In this document: positions 52,837-60,306 of the stretch, in pieces
Numbering within the stretch: position 1 is the stretch's first letter
How the letters are laid out: every line of letters starts with the position of its first letter
Assembly: GCA_036501485.1 (NCBI GenBank)
Contig: DASYAG010000093.1
Location: 4,131-68,130, forward strand
DNA length: 64,000 nucleotides
Direction of reading: 5' to 3'
Origin: PALSA-607 sp036501485
Lineage (GTDB): Bacteria; Actinomycetota; Actinomycetes; Acidothermales; Acidothermaceae
Notes under the pieces: generated by a model
The model's database searches: none
The model's input: only the letters and a program-made list of their open reading frames with translations
What the model was told of the DNA's origin: nothing
Position numbers and translations under genes: made by a program

Positions 52837-52892
52837 GTTGCCCGTCGGCCGTCCTGGAAATGCGCATTCGGCGGCAGGCTATCGTGGCCGAC

Positions 52893-53357
52893 GTGGCGAG
52901 GGTTAGTGGGTCTTGGCTCGATGGTCCGGGTGGGGGAGCCTCCGCCGCGGACGCCGGTAGCTATGCGGGCGAGCGGCTTGGATTACCCGCCAACGGTGCC
53001 CGCTCCATCGCTGGCTTGGGCCCACGCCTGGGCGCGCTGTGCATCGACTGGTTGATCGCCGTGGTGATCACCAGCCTCTTCACTGGCCATCGACCGTTCA
53101 CGCCGGGAAGCAACTCGCCCTGGGTGCTCGTCGTGTTCGCGGCCGAGTACATCGTGTTGGTGAGCTTGATCGGTTGCACGATCGGTATGCGGCTGTGCCG
53201 GATCGGGATCATGCGGCTCGACGGCCACCGGCTGAGCTTTCCGTGGGTCGTGGTCCGCACTGCGTTGCTGGTGCTCGTCGTCCCGGCCGTGATCTATGAC
53301 CGTGACCGCCGCGGGCTGCACGACAAGGCGGCCGGCAGCGTCGTCGTCCGCCTCTGA
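52893..53357 (+). CDS. RDD family membrane protein
   Basis: 154 residues from GTG at 52893, the position matching homologues that begin with GSWL-x-GP. GPRLGALCIDWLIAVVIT is the first RDD helix (here R-x-x-x-x-x-x-D), followed by two more membrane segments (VLVVFAAEYIVLVSLIGCTIG, VVVRTALLVLVVPAVI) and GLHDKAAGSVVV. RDD proteins are small putative transporters. The gene is divergent from glnA1 and convergent with the DUF4191 gene, in the order conserved in actinobacteria. Confidence 0.88.
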   Translation: MARVSGSWLDGPGGGASAADAGSYAGERLGLPANGARSIAGLGPRLGALCIDWLIAVVITSLFTGHRPFTPGSNSPWVLVVFAAEYIVLVSLIGCTIGMRLCRIGIMRLDGHRLSFPWVVVRTALLVLVVPAVIYDRDRRGLHDKAAGSVVVRL

Positions 53358-53367
53358 TTCTTGTGCT

Positions 53368-54111
53368 TTAACGAGGCGGCAGCTTGACGCCCTTGGGCAT
53401 CCGCGCGCCCTTCGGCATCGGGCCTTTCGGGATCGGGATCGGCAGGGTTCCGAGCGCCCGCATCCGGCCCTCGATCTCATCGACCGTCGCGCCCTTGAAT
53501 GTGCGCGGCAGCCGGGTCATCTTCTTCTGCAGCTTGCGCAACGGGATCTGGCCTGGCTCGACACCGACAATCAAGACCTCGATGGGCGTGCCGGACGCAA
53601 CGCGCTGCACGCGCTTGCGCTGGTCGGCGAGCAATGGCTGGAGCCGCTCGGTCGAACCCTCGCCGATCAAGACGACGCCAGGCTTTCCGACTACGCGGTG
53701 CACGACGTCCATTGATCGCGTCGCGGCGACGTTGGGAGTCAGACGCCAGTCACCGCGCATGCTGTCGATGATCGCGGCCGCAGCGCCGGGCTGGCCCTCG
53801 ATGTCACCGAGCGCGGATCGCTGCGCGCGTTGGCCGAACACGATGAACGCGACAAGTACGGCGCTCACGACAGCGAAGCCGCTGAACAGGATCGGGCTGC
53901 CGAGCAGGAGTCCGGCACCCTCGAAGACGGCCAGTGTGACAACGAACGCGAGCGCGAGGTAGGGGATCAGTCGCTTGTCGCGAGCCTTGGTGATAATGAA
54001 GGCTTCGCGGATCTGCGCCAATCGTTTCGGCCGACCGGCTCGGGCGGCCTTGCGTGCTCTGCGGGCGGCGCGGCCCTTGAGGGGCGCCACGTTCTTTTCG
54101 GGTTTCGGCAT
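53368..54111 (-). CDS. DUF4191 family membrane protein
   Basis: 247 residues from ATG at 54111 (upstream frame overlaps lipA). A basic N-terminus with a RLAQIREAFIITKARDKRL segment precedes two transmembrane helices (IPYLALAFVVTLAVFEGAGLLL and ILFSGFAVVSAVLVAFIVFG) and a soluble domain (RGDWRLTPNVAATRSMDVVHRVVGKPGVVLIGEG). The C-terminus is Pro/Lys/Met-rich. Function unknown, but it nearly always lies directly after lipA in actinobacteria. Confidence 0.9.
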   Translation of the reverse strand: MPKPEKNVAPLKGRAARRARKAARAGRPKRLAQIREAFIITKARDKRLIPYLALAFVVTLAVFEGAGLLLGSPILFSGFAVVSAVLVAFIVFGQRAQRSALGDIEGQPGAAAAIIDSMRGDWRLTPNVAATRSMDVVHRVVGKPGVVLIGEGSTERLQPLLADQRKRVQRVASGTPIEVLIVGVEPGQIPLRKLQKKMTRLPRTFKGATVDEIEGRMRALGTLPIPIPKGPMPKGARMPKGVKLPPR

Positions 54112-54137
54112 AGTGCGATTCAGGATACGGGTGCGGC

Positions 54138-55091
54138 TCAGGATGCGGGCGAGACCCGGACGGCGGCGTTGCGTTGGGCGAGTGCGTCGCGGTACAGCCG
54201 GCCTGCCCGGTAGGACGAACGCACGAGGGGTCCGGACATCACACCGGCGAAGCCGAGCTCGCGGGCTTCGGTCTCCAGTTCGGCGAATTCGGCCGGTTCG
54301 ACCCAGCGCTCGACGGGGTGGTGGCGAAGCGAGGGCCGCAAGTACTGGGTAATGGTGATCAGGTCGCAACCGGCATCGCGCAGGTCGACCAACGTCGAGC
54401 TGACCTCGGCGCGTTCTTCACCTAGGCCCAAGATCAAGTTCGACTTCGTGACCATCCCGCGGGTGCGGGCCATGTCGATGACCTCAAGGGAGCGCCCGTA
54501 GCGAAACCCGGTGCGGATCGACTTGAAGATCCGTGGCACGGTCTCGAGGTTGTGCGCGAATACTTCGGGCTGCGCGTCGAAGACCTGCGCCAGCAATTCG
54601 GGCCTGGCGTGGAAATCAGGGGTCAGCAGCTCGACGCCGCAGCCTGCCACAGTGGCGTGGATCTCGCGGACCGTCTGCGCGTAGAGCCAAGCGCCCTCGT
54701 CGTCGAGGTCGTCGCGCGCGACACCGGTGACGGTGGCGTAGCGAAGCCCCATCGTGGCCACCGATTCAGCGACTCGGCGCGGCTCGTCGCGGTCGAGTGG
54801 CTCGGGTCGCCCGCTGTCGATCTGGCAGAACGAACAGTTGCGCGAGCAGGTCGCGCCGCCAATCAGAAACGTCGCTTCGCGGTCTTCCCAGCACTCGAAG
54901 ATGTTCGGGCAGCCGGCCTCTTCGCAGACGGTGTGCAAGCCCTCGCTGCGCACCAGATCCTTCAACGCGGTGTACTCAGGACCCATCTTGGCGCGGGTTT
55001 TGATCCACGCCGGCTTCTTCTCGATCGGCACCGCGGCATTGCGGGCCTCGACCCGCAGCAGTTTGCGGCCCTCGGGGGCGATCGCGCTCAT
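54138..55091 (-). CDS. lipA: lipoyl synthase
   Basis: 317 residues; the ATG overlaps the lipB stop (ATGA). The auxiliary cluster motif C-x4-C-x5-C is in VCEEAGCPNIFECW, the radical SAM C-x3-C-x2-C is ATCSRNCSFCQID, and the C-terminal RSSYRAG supplies the Ser ligand. It inserts two sulfur atoms into octanoyl-lipoyl domains of 2-oxoacid dehydrogenases and the glycine cleavage H protein. Confidence 0.96.
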   Translation of the reverse strand: MSAIAPEGRKLLRVEARNAAVPIEKKPAWIKTRAKMGPEYTALKDLVRSEGLHTVCEEAGCPNIFECWEDREATFLIGGATCSRNCSFCQIDSGRPEPLDRDEPRRVAESVATMGLRYATVTGVARDDLDDEGAWLYAQTVREIHATVAGCGVELLTPDFHARPELLAQVFDAQPEVFAHNLETVPRIFKSIRTGFRYGRSLEVIDMARTRGMVTKSNLILGLGEERAEVSSTLVDLRDAGCDLITITQYLRPSLRHHPVERWVEPAEFAELETEARELGFAGVMSGPLVRSSYRAGRLYRDALAQRNAAVRVSPAS

Positions 55092-55735
55092 GCCGATACC
55101 TTCGCTGGTCGTGCGGAGTTCAGTGCGTTCGCCAGGTGGAGTTCGACGAACGGAACGACCTCGTCGACGCTGACGTCGCGGCGCAGTTCGCGCGACAGCG
55201 ACGTCACGTCGGCGTCATCGATTCCGCAGGGCACGATCCGGCCGAACCAGCTCAGATCCGGGTCGCAGTTCAACGCGAACCCGTGCATCGTCGTGCAGCG
55301 AGATATGCGGACGCCGATAGCTGCGATTTTGCGCGCCGCTGCCCCGCCGTTACCGGGCACCCACACCCCAGAACGGCCGGCGATCTGGATCGCTTCGACT
55401 CCAAAATCTGAGCAGACGGCGATCAACGCCTCTTCAAGGCGCCGCACGTGCCCGACAGCATCGATGGGCATCGGCAACCGCACGATCGGATACCCGACAA
55501 GTTGCCCAGGACCGTGCCACGTCATCCGTCCGCCGCGATCAACGTCGATCACCGGCGTGCCGTCGACCGGCCGCTCGAAATCCTGCGTTCGACGGCCCGC
55601 AGTGAAGACCGGCGGATGCTGCAGCATCAGGCAGGTGTCGGGGATCTCATCGGCCACCCGAGCCGCGTGCACGTCGCGTTGCATGTCCCACGCCTGCTCA
55701 TAAGGGACGACGCCGAGGTGCTTGAACGCGATCAC
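55088..55735 (-). CDS. lipB: octanoyltransferase
   Basis: 215 residues from GTG at 55735. LQHPPVFTAGRR, DRGGRMTWHGPGQLVGYPIV (family signature R-G-G-x-x-T-x-H-x-P-G-Q), ARKIAAIGVRISR (catalytic Lys), HGFALNCDPDLSWF and IVPCGI (nucleophile Cys) are all present. It transfers octanoate from ACP to lipoyl domains, the step before LipA. Confidence 0.95.
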   Translation of the reverse strand: MIAFKHLGVVPYEQAWDMQRDVHAARVADEIPDTCLMLQHPPVFTAGRRTQDFERPVDGTPVIDVDRGGRMTWHGPGQLVGYPIVRLPMPIDAVGHVRRLEEALIAVCSDFGVEAIQIAGRSGVWVPGNGGAAARKIAAIGVRISRCTTMHGFALNCDPDLSWFGRIVPCGIDDADVTSLSRELRRDVSVDEVVPFVELHLANALNSARPAKVSA

Positions 55736-55830
55736 ACTGTCGAGGATACGGGGTCGGCGTGGCGCTGGTGCGCGCTCAGGGCTGTGGACAACCGCGGCGG
55801 CCGAGTGGCCTTGTGCGCTGCAATGGCGAC

Positions 55831-57462
55831 ATGGCCGAGTTCTCGCTTCCGGGATACGACGTCGAAGAGCTGGTGGGGTTCGGCGGCTCCGGCGAAGTCT
55901 GGCGCGCGCGTGATTCGTCGACCGGTGAGGTGGTCGCGCTCAAGCGGCTGCGCGGCGACGTGGCGAGTCTCCTATCGGCGGAGCAACTGCAGCGTGAGGC
56001 AGCACTACTCGCGACCGTCCGCCATGACCACATCGTCGCGCTCCGCTCCGTCGTCTCGACGAACGACGGCATTGTCCTGGTGCTCGACTACGCCGAGGGC
56101 GGCAGTCTGGCGGCGGTGCTTGGGGCGCGCAGTCGGCTGTCGGCTGGCGAGGTCGTCACGATCGGTGCGCCGCTGGCTCAGGCCCTGTCTGACATCGCCT
56201 CCCGAGGTCTGACTCACGGTGACGTCACGTCGGGCAACATCGTGTTCGACGGCTCCGGCAAACCGCTGCTGGCAGATCTTGGGGTCGCGAACCTGATCGG
56301 CGACAAAGCAGGGCCGACCGGGCGGACGCCGGGCTACGCCGACCCTGCAGGGGTGGGCGGCGAAGACTCCAGCCCTGCGAGCGACGTGCATGGCCTGGCC
56401 GCGGTCTGCTTCACCGCGCTCGCCGGCGTCCTGCCCTACCGCGACTCCGAGCCGAAGGTCGCGCGCGCGCTTGGGCCGCTGGCGCCCGACGCTCCCGCCG
56501 CGTTGGTCGCAGCGATTGAGGCAGGGCTTGATCCATCTCCCGAGACCCGGCCCGACGCTGCCGCCTTCGGCCGCGCGCTGTTCGCTTCGTGCGCGCCCGT
56601 CGCTGTCCGGCTCGTGCGGGGGAGTCAGCGAATCGACGGGACTTTGGCCGCGCCTACGCACGTCGTGCCGGGGTCGGCTCGAGCCGTGGAGTCGCCGGAG
56701 ATTCCTGAGCGGCCTCGTTCGCGCTTTCGTCGCGGGCTACCGGTGGGTCGGCATCGCTGGTCGGTGAGCCGTCGCGCACTCGTTGGCCGCGCGGTCGCAG
56801 TTGCCTGCGTTGTGGCTTTGCTCGGTGCGGCGGTCGCGATCGGAATTGCGTGGGGGTGGGCCGATCATGGTCATCGCGCGTCGGCGAGCGTCCCGGTCAC
56901 ACCGCCCGCCAGCCCGGCGTTCGCGTCGGTTACGCCGTCCGCTCTCGGGTCAGTCCCGCCGTCCGCTGTGGGGTCTGTCCCGCCGTCCGCGGGTGGGTCT
57001 GCGGCGGCGACGCCATTCGCGGCTGCACCGACGGATTGGATCTCTGTTGTCGGCGCGCTTGACCGCAGCCGCGACAGTGCTTTCGCCGATGCCGACGCGG
57101 CCGAACTCGATGCGATCTATGTGCCGGGATCCGCCGCGCTGACGACAGATCGTGCGACGTTGGGACGCCTCGTCGGCGCCGGTGAACGCGTTCGCGGGCT
57201 CCAGTTCGTGCTCGGTTCGGTGCAGGTCGTGTCGCAGACTCCGGGAGAGGTCACGCTCGCGGTGGTAGACACGCTGGCCAGCTATGACGTCCTTGACCCC
57301 GCGGGCGTGGCGACGCACGTTCCGGGGCGGGGGCTACGGAAGTGGACGGTCGTGCTCCGCGCCCAACCGCCATCTGCAGCCGCGCAGACAGCGGACTCCA
57401 CGAATGCTGCCGGCGCGCCGGACGCCTTGCGGTGGCGCATCGCTTCGATCGCACCCGCCTGA
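55831..57462 (+). CDS. transmembrane serine/threonine protein kinase
   Basis: 543 residues from ATG at 55831. Kinase domain about 8-260: LVGFGGSGEVWRARD (P-loop), VVALKRL (Lys), LTHGDVTSGNIVF (HGD form of the HRD loop with catalytic Asp and Asn), LLADLGVA (DLG for DFG) and a GYADPAG activation segment. Then a basic linker, one transmembrane helix (ALVGRAVAVACVVALLGAAVAIGI), a short extracytoplasmic PSALGSVPPSAVGSVPPSA repeat and a folded C-terminal region (WISVVGALDRSRD...). Substrates unknown. Confidence 0.88.
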   Translation: MAEFSLPGYDVEELVGFGGSGEVWRARDSSTGEVVALKRLRGDVASLLSAEQLQREAALLATVRHDHIVALRSVVSTNDGIVLVLDYAEGGSLAAVLGARSRLSAGEVVTIGAPLAQALSDIASRGLTHGDVTSGNIVFDGSGKPLLADLGVANLIGDKAGPTGRTPGYADPAGVGGEDSSPASDVHGLAAVCFTALAGVLPYRDSEPKVARALGPLAPDAPAALVAAIEAGLDPSPETRPDAAAFGRALFASCAPVAVRLVRGSQRIDGTLAAPTHVVPGSARAVESPEIPERPRSRFRRGLPVGRHRWSVSRRALVGRAVAVACVVALLGAAVAIGIAWGWADHGHRASASVPVTPPASPAFASVTPSALGSVPPSAVGSVPPSAGGSAAATPFAAAPTDWISVVGALDRSRDSAFADADAAELDAIYVPGSAALTTDRATLGRLVGAGERVRGLQFVLGSVQVVSQTPGEVTLAVVDTLASYDVLDPAGVATHVPGRGLRKWTVVLRAQPPSAAAQTADSTNAAGAPDALRWRIASIAPA

Positions 57463-57479
57463 GGCGCTGTTTTGAGTAC

Positions 57480-57520
57480 TTGACATCGGCTGTCCTGAAA
57501 CTAATACTCTGATTCGAGTA
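57480..57520 (+). promoter_or_regulatory. promoter of the PadR gene with inverted repeat
   Basis: TTGACA (57480-57485), 16 bases, then TAATAC (57502-57507). The inverted repeat TACTC-tgattc-GAGTA (57505-57520) overlaps the -10 and start site, an ideal place for PadR autorepression. AGAGGAG precedes the ATG at 57541. Confidence 0.65.
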
Positions 57521-57540
57521 GTCGAACCAGAGGAGCGTCG

Positions 57541-58230
57541 ATGGCGCGTCGTCAGAGGTCCAATCCGCTGGCTCTCGCGGTGCTGGCGTGCCTTGTTGAG
57601 CGTCCGATGCACCCATACGAGATCTCGACGACTTTGCGCAGCCGAGGCAAGGAATTGAGCATCAAGCTCAACTACGGCTCGTTGTATTCGGTCGTCGAGT
57701 CGCTGGAGAAGCAGGGCTTGATCCGGGCGCGCGAGACCACACGTGAAGGACGCCGGCCTGAGCGCACGGTGTACGAGATCACCGATGCCGGCACGATCGA
57801 GTGTGAAGACTGGCTTGCCGAGTTGATCTCGGTGCCGGTCCGCGAGTTCACCTCGTTGGAGGCGGCGCTGTCGCTGCTTCTGCTGCTCGAACCCAACGAG
57901 GCTGCACGACTACTCGACGAGCGTGCCGAGCGGCTGCGCATCGACCAGCGAGGCATCGACGCTGCCCACGCCGAAGCGGCCAGCATGCAGCTGCCCGACC
58001 TCTTCCTGATCGAGAGCGTCTATCGCCGCACCATGCTGACCGCGGAGTTGCAGTTCGTCACCACCCTCGCGCGCGACATCAGATCGGGTGCCTTCCAGGG
58101 CACCGATTGGTGGCGGCGCATTCACGAACTGCGCGCAGTCGGAATCGGCTTCGAAGAACTTGCGCAGGATCCGGTCGGGCACTTGGGGGAGGAGGCCGCG
58201 CGCTGGTTCAACCAGCCCCAGTCCAGCTAG
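57541..58230 (+). CDS. PadR family transcriptional regulator
   Basis: 229 residues. N-terminal winged helix: NPLALAVLACLVERPMHPYEI, IKLNYGSLYSVVESLEKQGLI and ERTVYEITDAGTIECEDWL, the PadR signature; the C-terminal helices (about 95-200) form the dimerisation domain. PadR proteins repress efflux or detoxification genes. The adjacent DrrAB-like ABC exporter downstream is the probable target. The last codons are duplicated by a 15-base repeat. Confidence 0.9.
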   Translation: MARRQRSNPLALAVLACLVERPMHPYEISTTLRSRGKELSIKLNYGSLYSVVESLEKQGLIRARETTREGRRPERTVYEITDAGTIECEDWLAELISVPVREFTSLEAALSLLLLLEPNEAARLLDERAERLRIDQRGIDAAHAEAASMQLPDLFLIESVYRRTMLTAELQFVTTLARDIRSGAFQGTDWWRRIHELRAVGIGFEELAQDPVGHLGEEAARWFNQPQSS

Positions 58231-58245
58231 CAACAGTCCAGCTAG
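58219..58245 (+). repeat. 12-bp direct repeat carrying a stop codon
   Basis: CAGTCCAGCTAG at 58219-58230 (the last three PadR codons and TAG) is repeated exactly at 58234-58245. Confidence 0.85.
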
Positions 58246-58257
58246 AACAGAGCGAAA

Positions 58258-58289
58258 CCCCTGACCGGTGCGTGAACACCGGCCAGGGG
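58258..58289 (+). terminator. GC-rich hairpin after the PadR gene
   Basis: CCCCTGACCGGTG (58258-58270) pairs with CACCGGCCAGGGG (58277-58289), one mismatch, six-base loop. It would end or attenuate transcription before the ABC transporter genes at 58415, which therefore may have a separate promoter. Confidence 0.65.
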
Positions 58290-58414
58290 CCGTACACCCG
58301 AGTTGAGACCGCAGGCGGCCCATCCCGAGGCGCACTCTTAACGATAGGCGCTGCGATCTCGACTCCCCATCAGGTGCTTGTGCTTGGCGCAGGCACCCAC
58401 ACACAGGGAGTTCG

Positions 58415-59395
58415 ATGTCCGACTCATCATCGATGGCACTAGCTGCCGCCGACCTCGTGAAGACCTATCCAGGGGCTCGCGGCAAGCCGCGCGTCCGTGC
58501 ATTGGACGGGCTATCAATCAACGTGCAGGCCGGCAGTGTGTTCGCGTTGCTCGGCCCGAACGGTGCCGGGAAATCCACCGCAGTAAAGATTTTGGCCACG
58601 CTGTCGCGCCCCGACTCGGGACGCGCCAGTGTCGCCGGCGTCGATGTCCTTCGCGACCCCAACCGAGTGCGGCACGTCATCGGTCTCGTCTCGCAGAAGG
58701 CGTCGAGCGACCCGATGGCGACGGCGCGCGAGAACTTGGTACTCGCGGGGCGAATCCACGGGATGTCCAGTTCGTCGGCACGTGCTCGCTCTGCTGATCT
58801 GCTGTCGCGGTTCGCGCTCGACGACGCCGCAGACCGGTTGGCAAAAACCTTTTCCGGCGGCATGGCTCGCAAGCTCGATGTCGCGATTGGGCTGATGCAT
58901 CGCCCGCAGGTGCTGTTCCTCGACGAGCCCACGACGGGGCTCGATCCGCAGGCCAGAACGGAACTGTGGGCGGAGATCGATCGGCTGTCGAGCGACGAGC
59001 AGGTCGCGGTGCTGCTCACCACCCACTACCTGGAGGAGGCTGACCAACTCGCTGACCAGCTCGCGATCGTCGATCACGGACGTGTCGTGGTTGAAGGGAC
59101 GCCGGAGCAACTCAAGGCTGAGTTGAACGGCGACACCGTGCAGATCGAACTCGCGACAGCGGAAGCGATGCCGACAGCCTTGGCGCTATTGTCGCGCGTA
59201 CCCGGTCTGCGCGACGTCGCCTCGGTTGGTGCGAGCCTTCGGGCACGTGCATCGAGTGGCGCCAGGGCGGTGCCGTCGGTGCTGTCCGCGCTCGAAGACG
59301 CGGCGATCGCGGTGTCGTCTGTGACAGTTGCGCGCCCGTCGCTGGACGACGTGTATCTCCACCACGTCGGTCGCAGTTTCGAGGTGGCGGCATGA
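58415..59395 (+). CDS. ABC transporter ATP-binding protein, DrrA type
   Basis: 326 residues. Walker A GPNGAGKST, Q-loop VSQKASSDPMAT, signature FSGGMARKLDVAIGLMH, Walker B VLFLDEPTTGLDPQAR and switch His (LLTTHYLEEADQLADQ). A C-terminal DUF4162 region (VEGTPEQLKAEL ... VARPSLDDVYLHHVGRSF) is typical of the daunorubicin-resistance DrrA subfamily. Powers export of a hydrophobic compound or drug. The stop overlaps the permease start. Confidence 0.93.
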   Translation: MSDSSSMALAAADLVKTYPGARGKPRVRALDGLSINVQAGSVFALLGPNGAGKSTAVKILATLSRPDSGRASVAGVDVLRDPNRVRHVIGLVSQKASSDPMATARENLVLAGRIHGMSSSSARARSADLLSRFALDDAADRLAKTFSGGMARKLDVAIGLMHRPQVLFLDEPTTGLDPQARTELWAEIDRLSSDEQVAVLLTTHYLEEADQLADQLAIVDHGRVVVEGTPEQLKAELNGDTVQIELATAEAMPTALALLSRVPGLRDVASVGASLRARASSGARAVPSVLSALEDAAIAVSSVTVARPSLDDVYLHHVGRSFEVAA

Positions 59396-60237
59396 GCAGC
59401 ACCTTGACCGAAATGCCAATGTTGGCCCCGGATTCGTCGCGGCCGCAACGCGAGCGCGGCGGTCTGTTGCAGCATTCGCTGTACCTGACGGCTCGTTCGC
59501 TGCGCACGCTGTGGCGGCAACCGACGTTCGCCGCCATGACGTTAATCGCACCGATCATTTGGCTGTTGCTGTTCGGTCAGCTGTTCCGATCCGTCGTGCA
59601 CATCCCAGGGTTCTCGACTGGATCAGGTTCGTACCTCGAGTTCATTACGCCAGGCGTGATCGTGATGACAGCGTTGTTCTCGAGCGGCTGGGCAGGCGCC
59701 GTCTACATCGACGATATGAACCGCGGTGTGATGGATCGGCTACTCGCTTCGCCGGTGCGTCGCGGCGCGATGATGATCGGAACGCTTGCTTACCAAGCGG
59801 TTACAACGATCGTGCAAACGCTCATCGTCTTCGCCGTTGCGTACGTCAGCGGTGCTCGCTTTCCTGGTGGCGTTGTCGGCATTCTCGTCACGATTGTGGC
59901 GGCGGCGTTGATCTCCGTGATCATGGCGTCATTCTCGAACGCGCTCGCGTTGCTGCTTCGACAGCAGGAAGCTCTGATCGGCGTCAGCCAGTTCATCGTG
60001 TTGCCGTTGCAGTTCCTGTCGTCGGCGATCATGGACACTCGGTTATCGCCGCGTTGGGTGCAACACGTGGCCCGCTACAACCCGGTCGACTGGGCGGTAG
60101 TCGCGTCGCGCCAGGCGTTGTCGGCGAGCACGCAATGGGGTGCGGTGTGGCCGCGCTTGGGATTCTTGGCGGCGCTCGCAACGGCGATGGCGTGGCTGGC
60201 GACGCGGGCGTTCCGGAGCTATCAAGCGTCAATCTGA
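59392..60237 (+). CDS. ABC-2 type permease, DrrB type
   Basis: 281 residues with six hydrophobic segments. SLYLTARSLRTLWRQPTFAAMTLIAPIIWLLLFGQLF, then YLEFITPGVIVMTALFSSGW, DDMNRGVMDRLLASPVRRGAMMIG and LPLQFLSSAIMDTRLSPRWVQHVARYNPVDW are ABC-2 blocks. It pairs with the preceding ATPase (four-base overlap) as an efflux pump, presumably controlled by the PadR regulator. Confidence 0.92.
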   Translation: MSSTLTEMPMLAPDSSRPQRERGGLLQHSLYLTARSLRTLWRQPTFAAMTLIAPIIWLLLFGQLFRSVVHIPGFSTGSGSYLEFITPGVIVMTALFSSGWAGAVYIDDMNRGVMDRLLASPVRRGAMMIGTLAYQAVTTIVQTLIVFAVAYVSGARFPGGVVGILVTIVAAALISVIMASFSNALALLLRQQEALIGVSQFIVLPLQFLSSAIMDTRLSPRWVQHVARYNPVDWAVVASRQALSASTQWGAVWPRLGFLAALATAMAWLATRAFRSYQASI

Positions 60238-60245
60238 ACAGCCGT

Positions 60246-60279
60246 CGAGGCGGACGCTCCTCTCGGTGCGTCCGCCTCG
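60246..60279. terminator. hairpin between convergent genes
   Basis: CGAGGCGGACGC (60246-60257) and GCGTCCGCCTCG (60268-60279), a perfect 12-bp stem over a ten-base loop, between the ABC permease (+) and glnN (-). Confidence 0.75.
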
Positions 60280-60306
60280 GCAGCTCAGTCGTTGAGAGTC
60301 AGTCGG

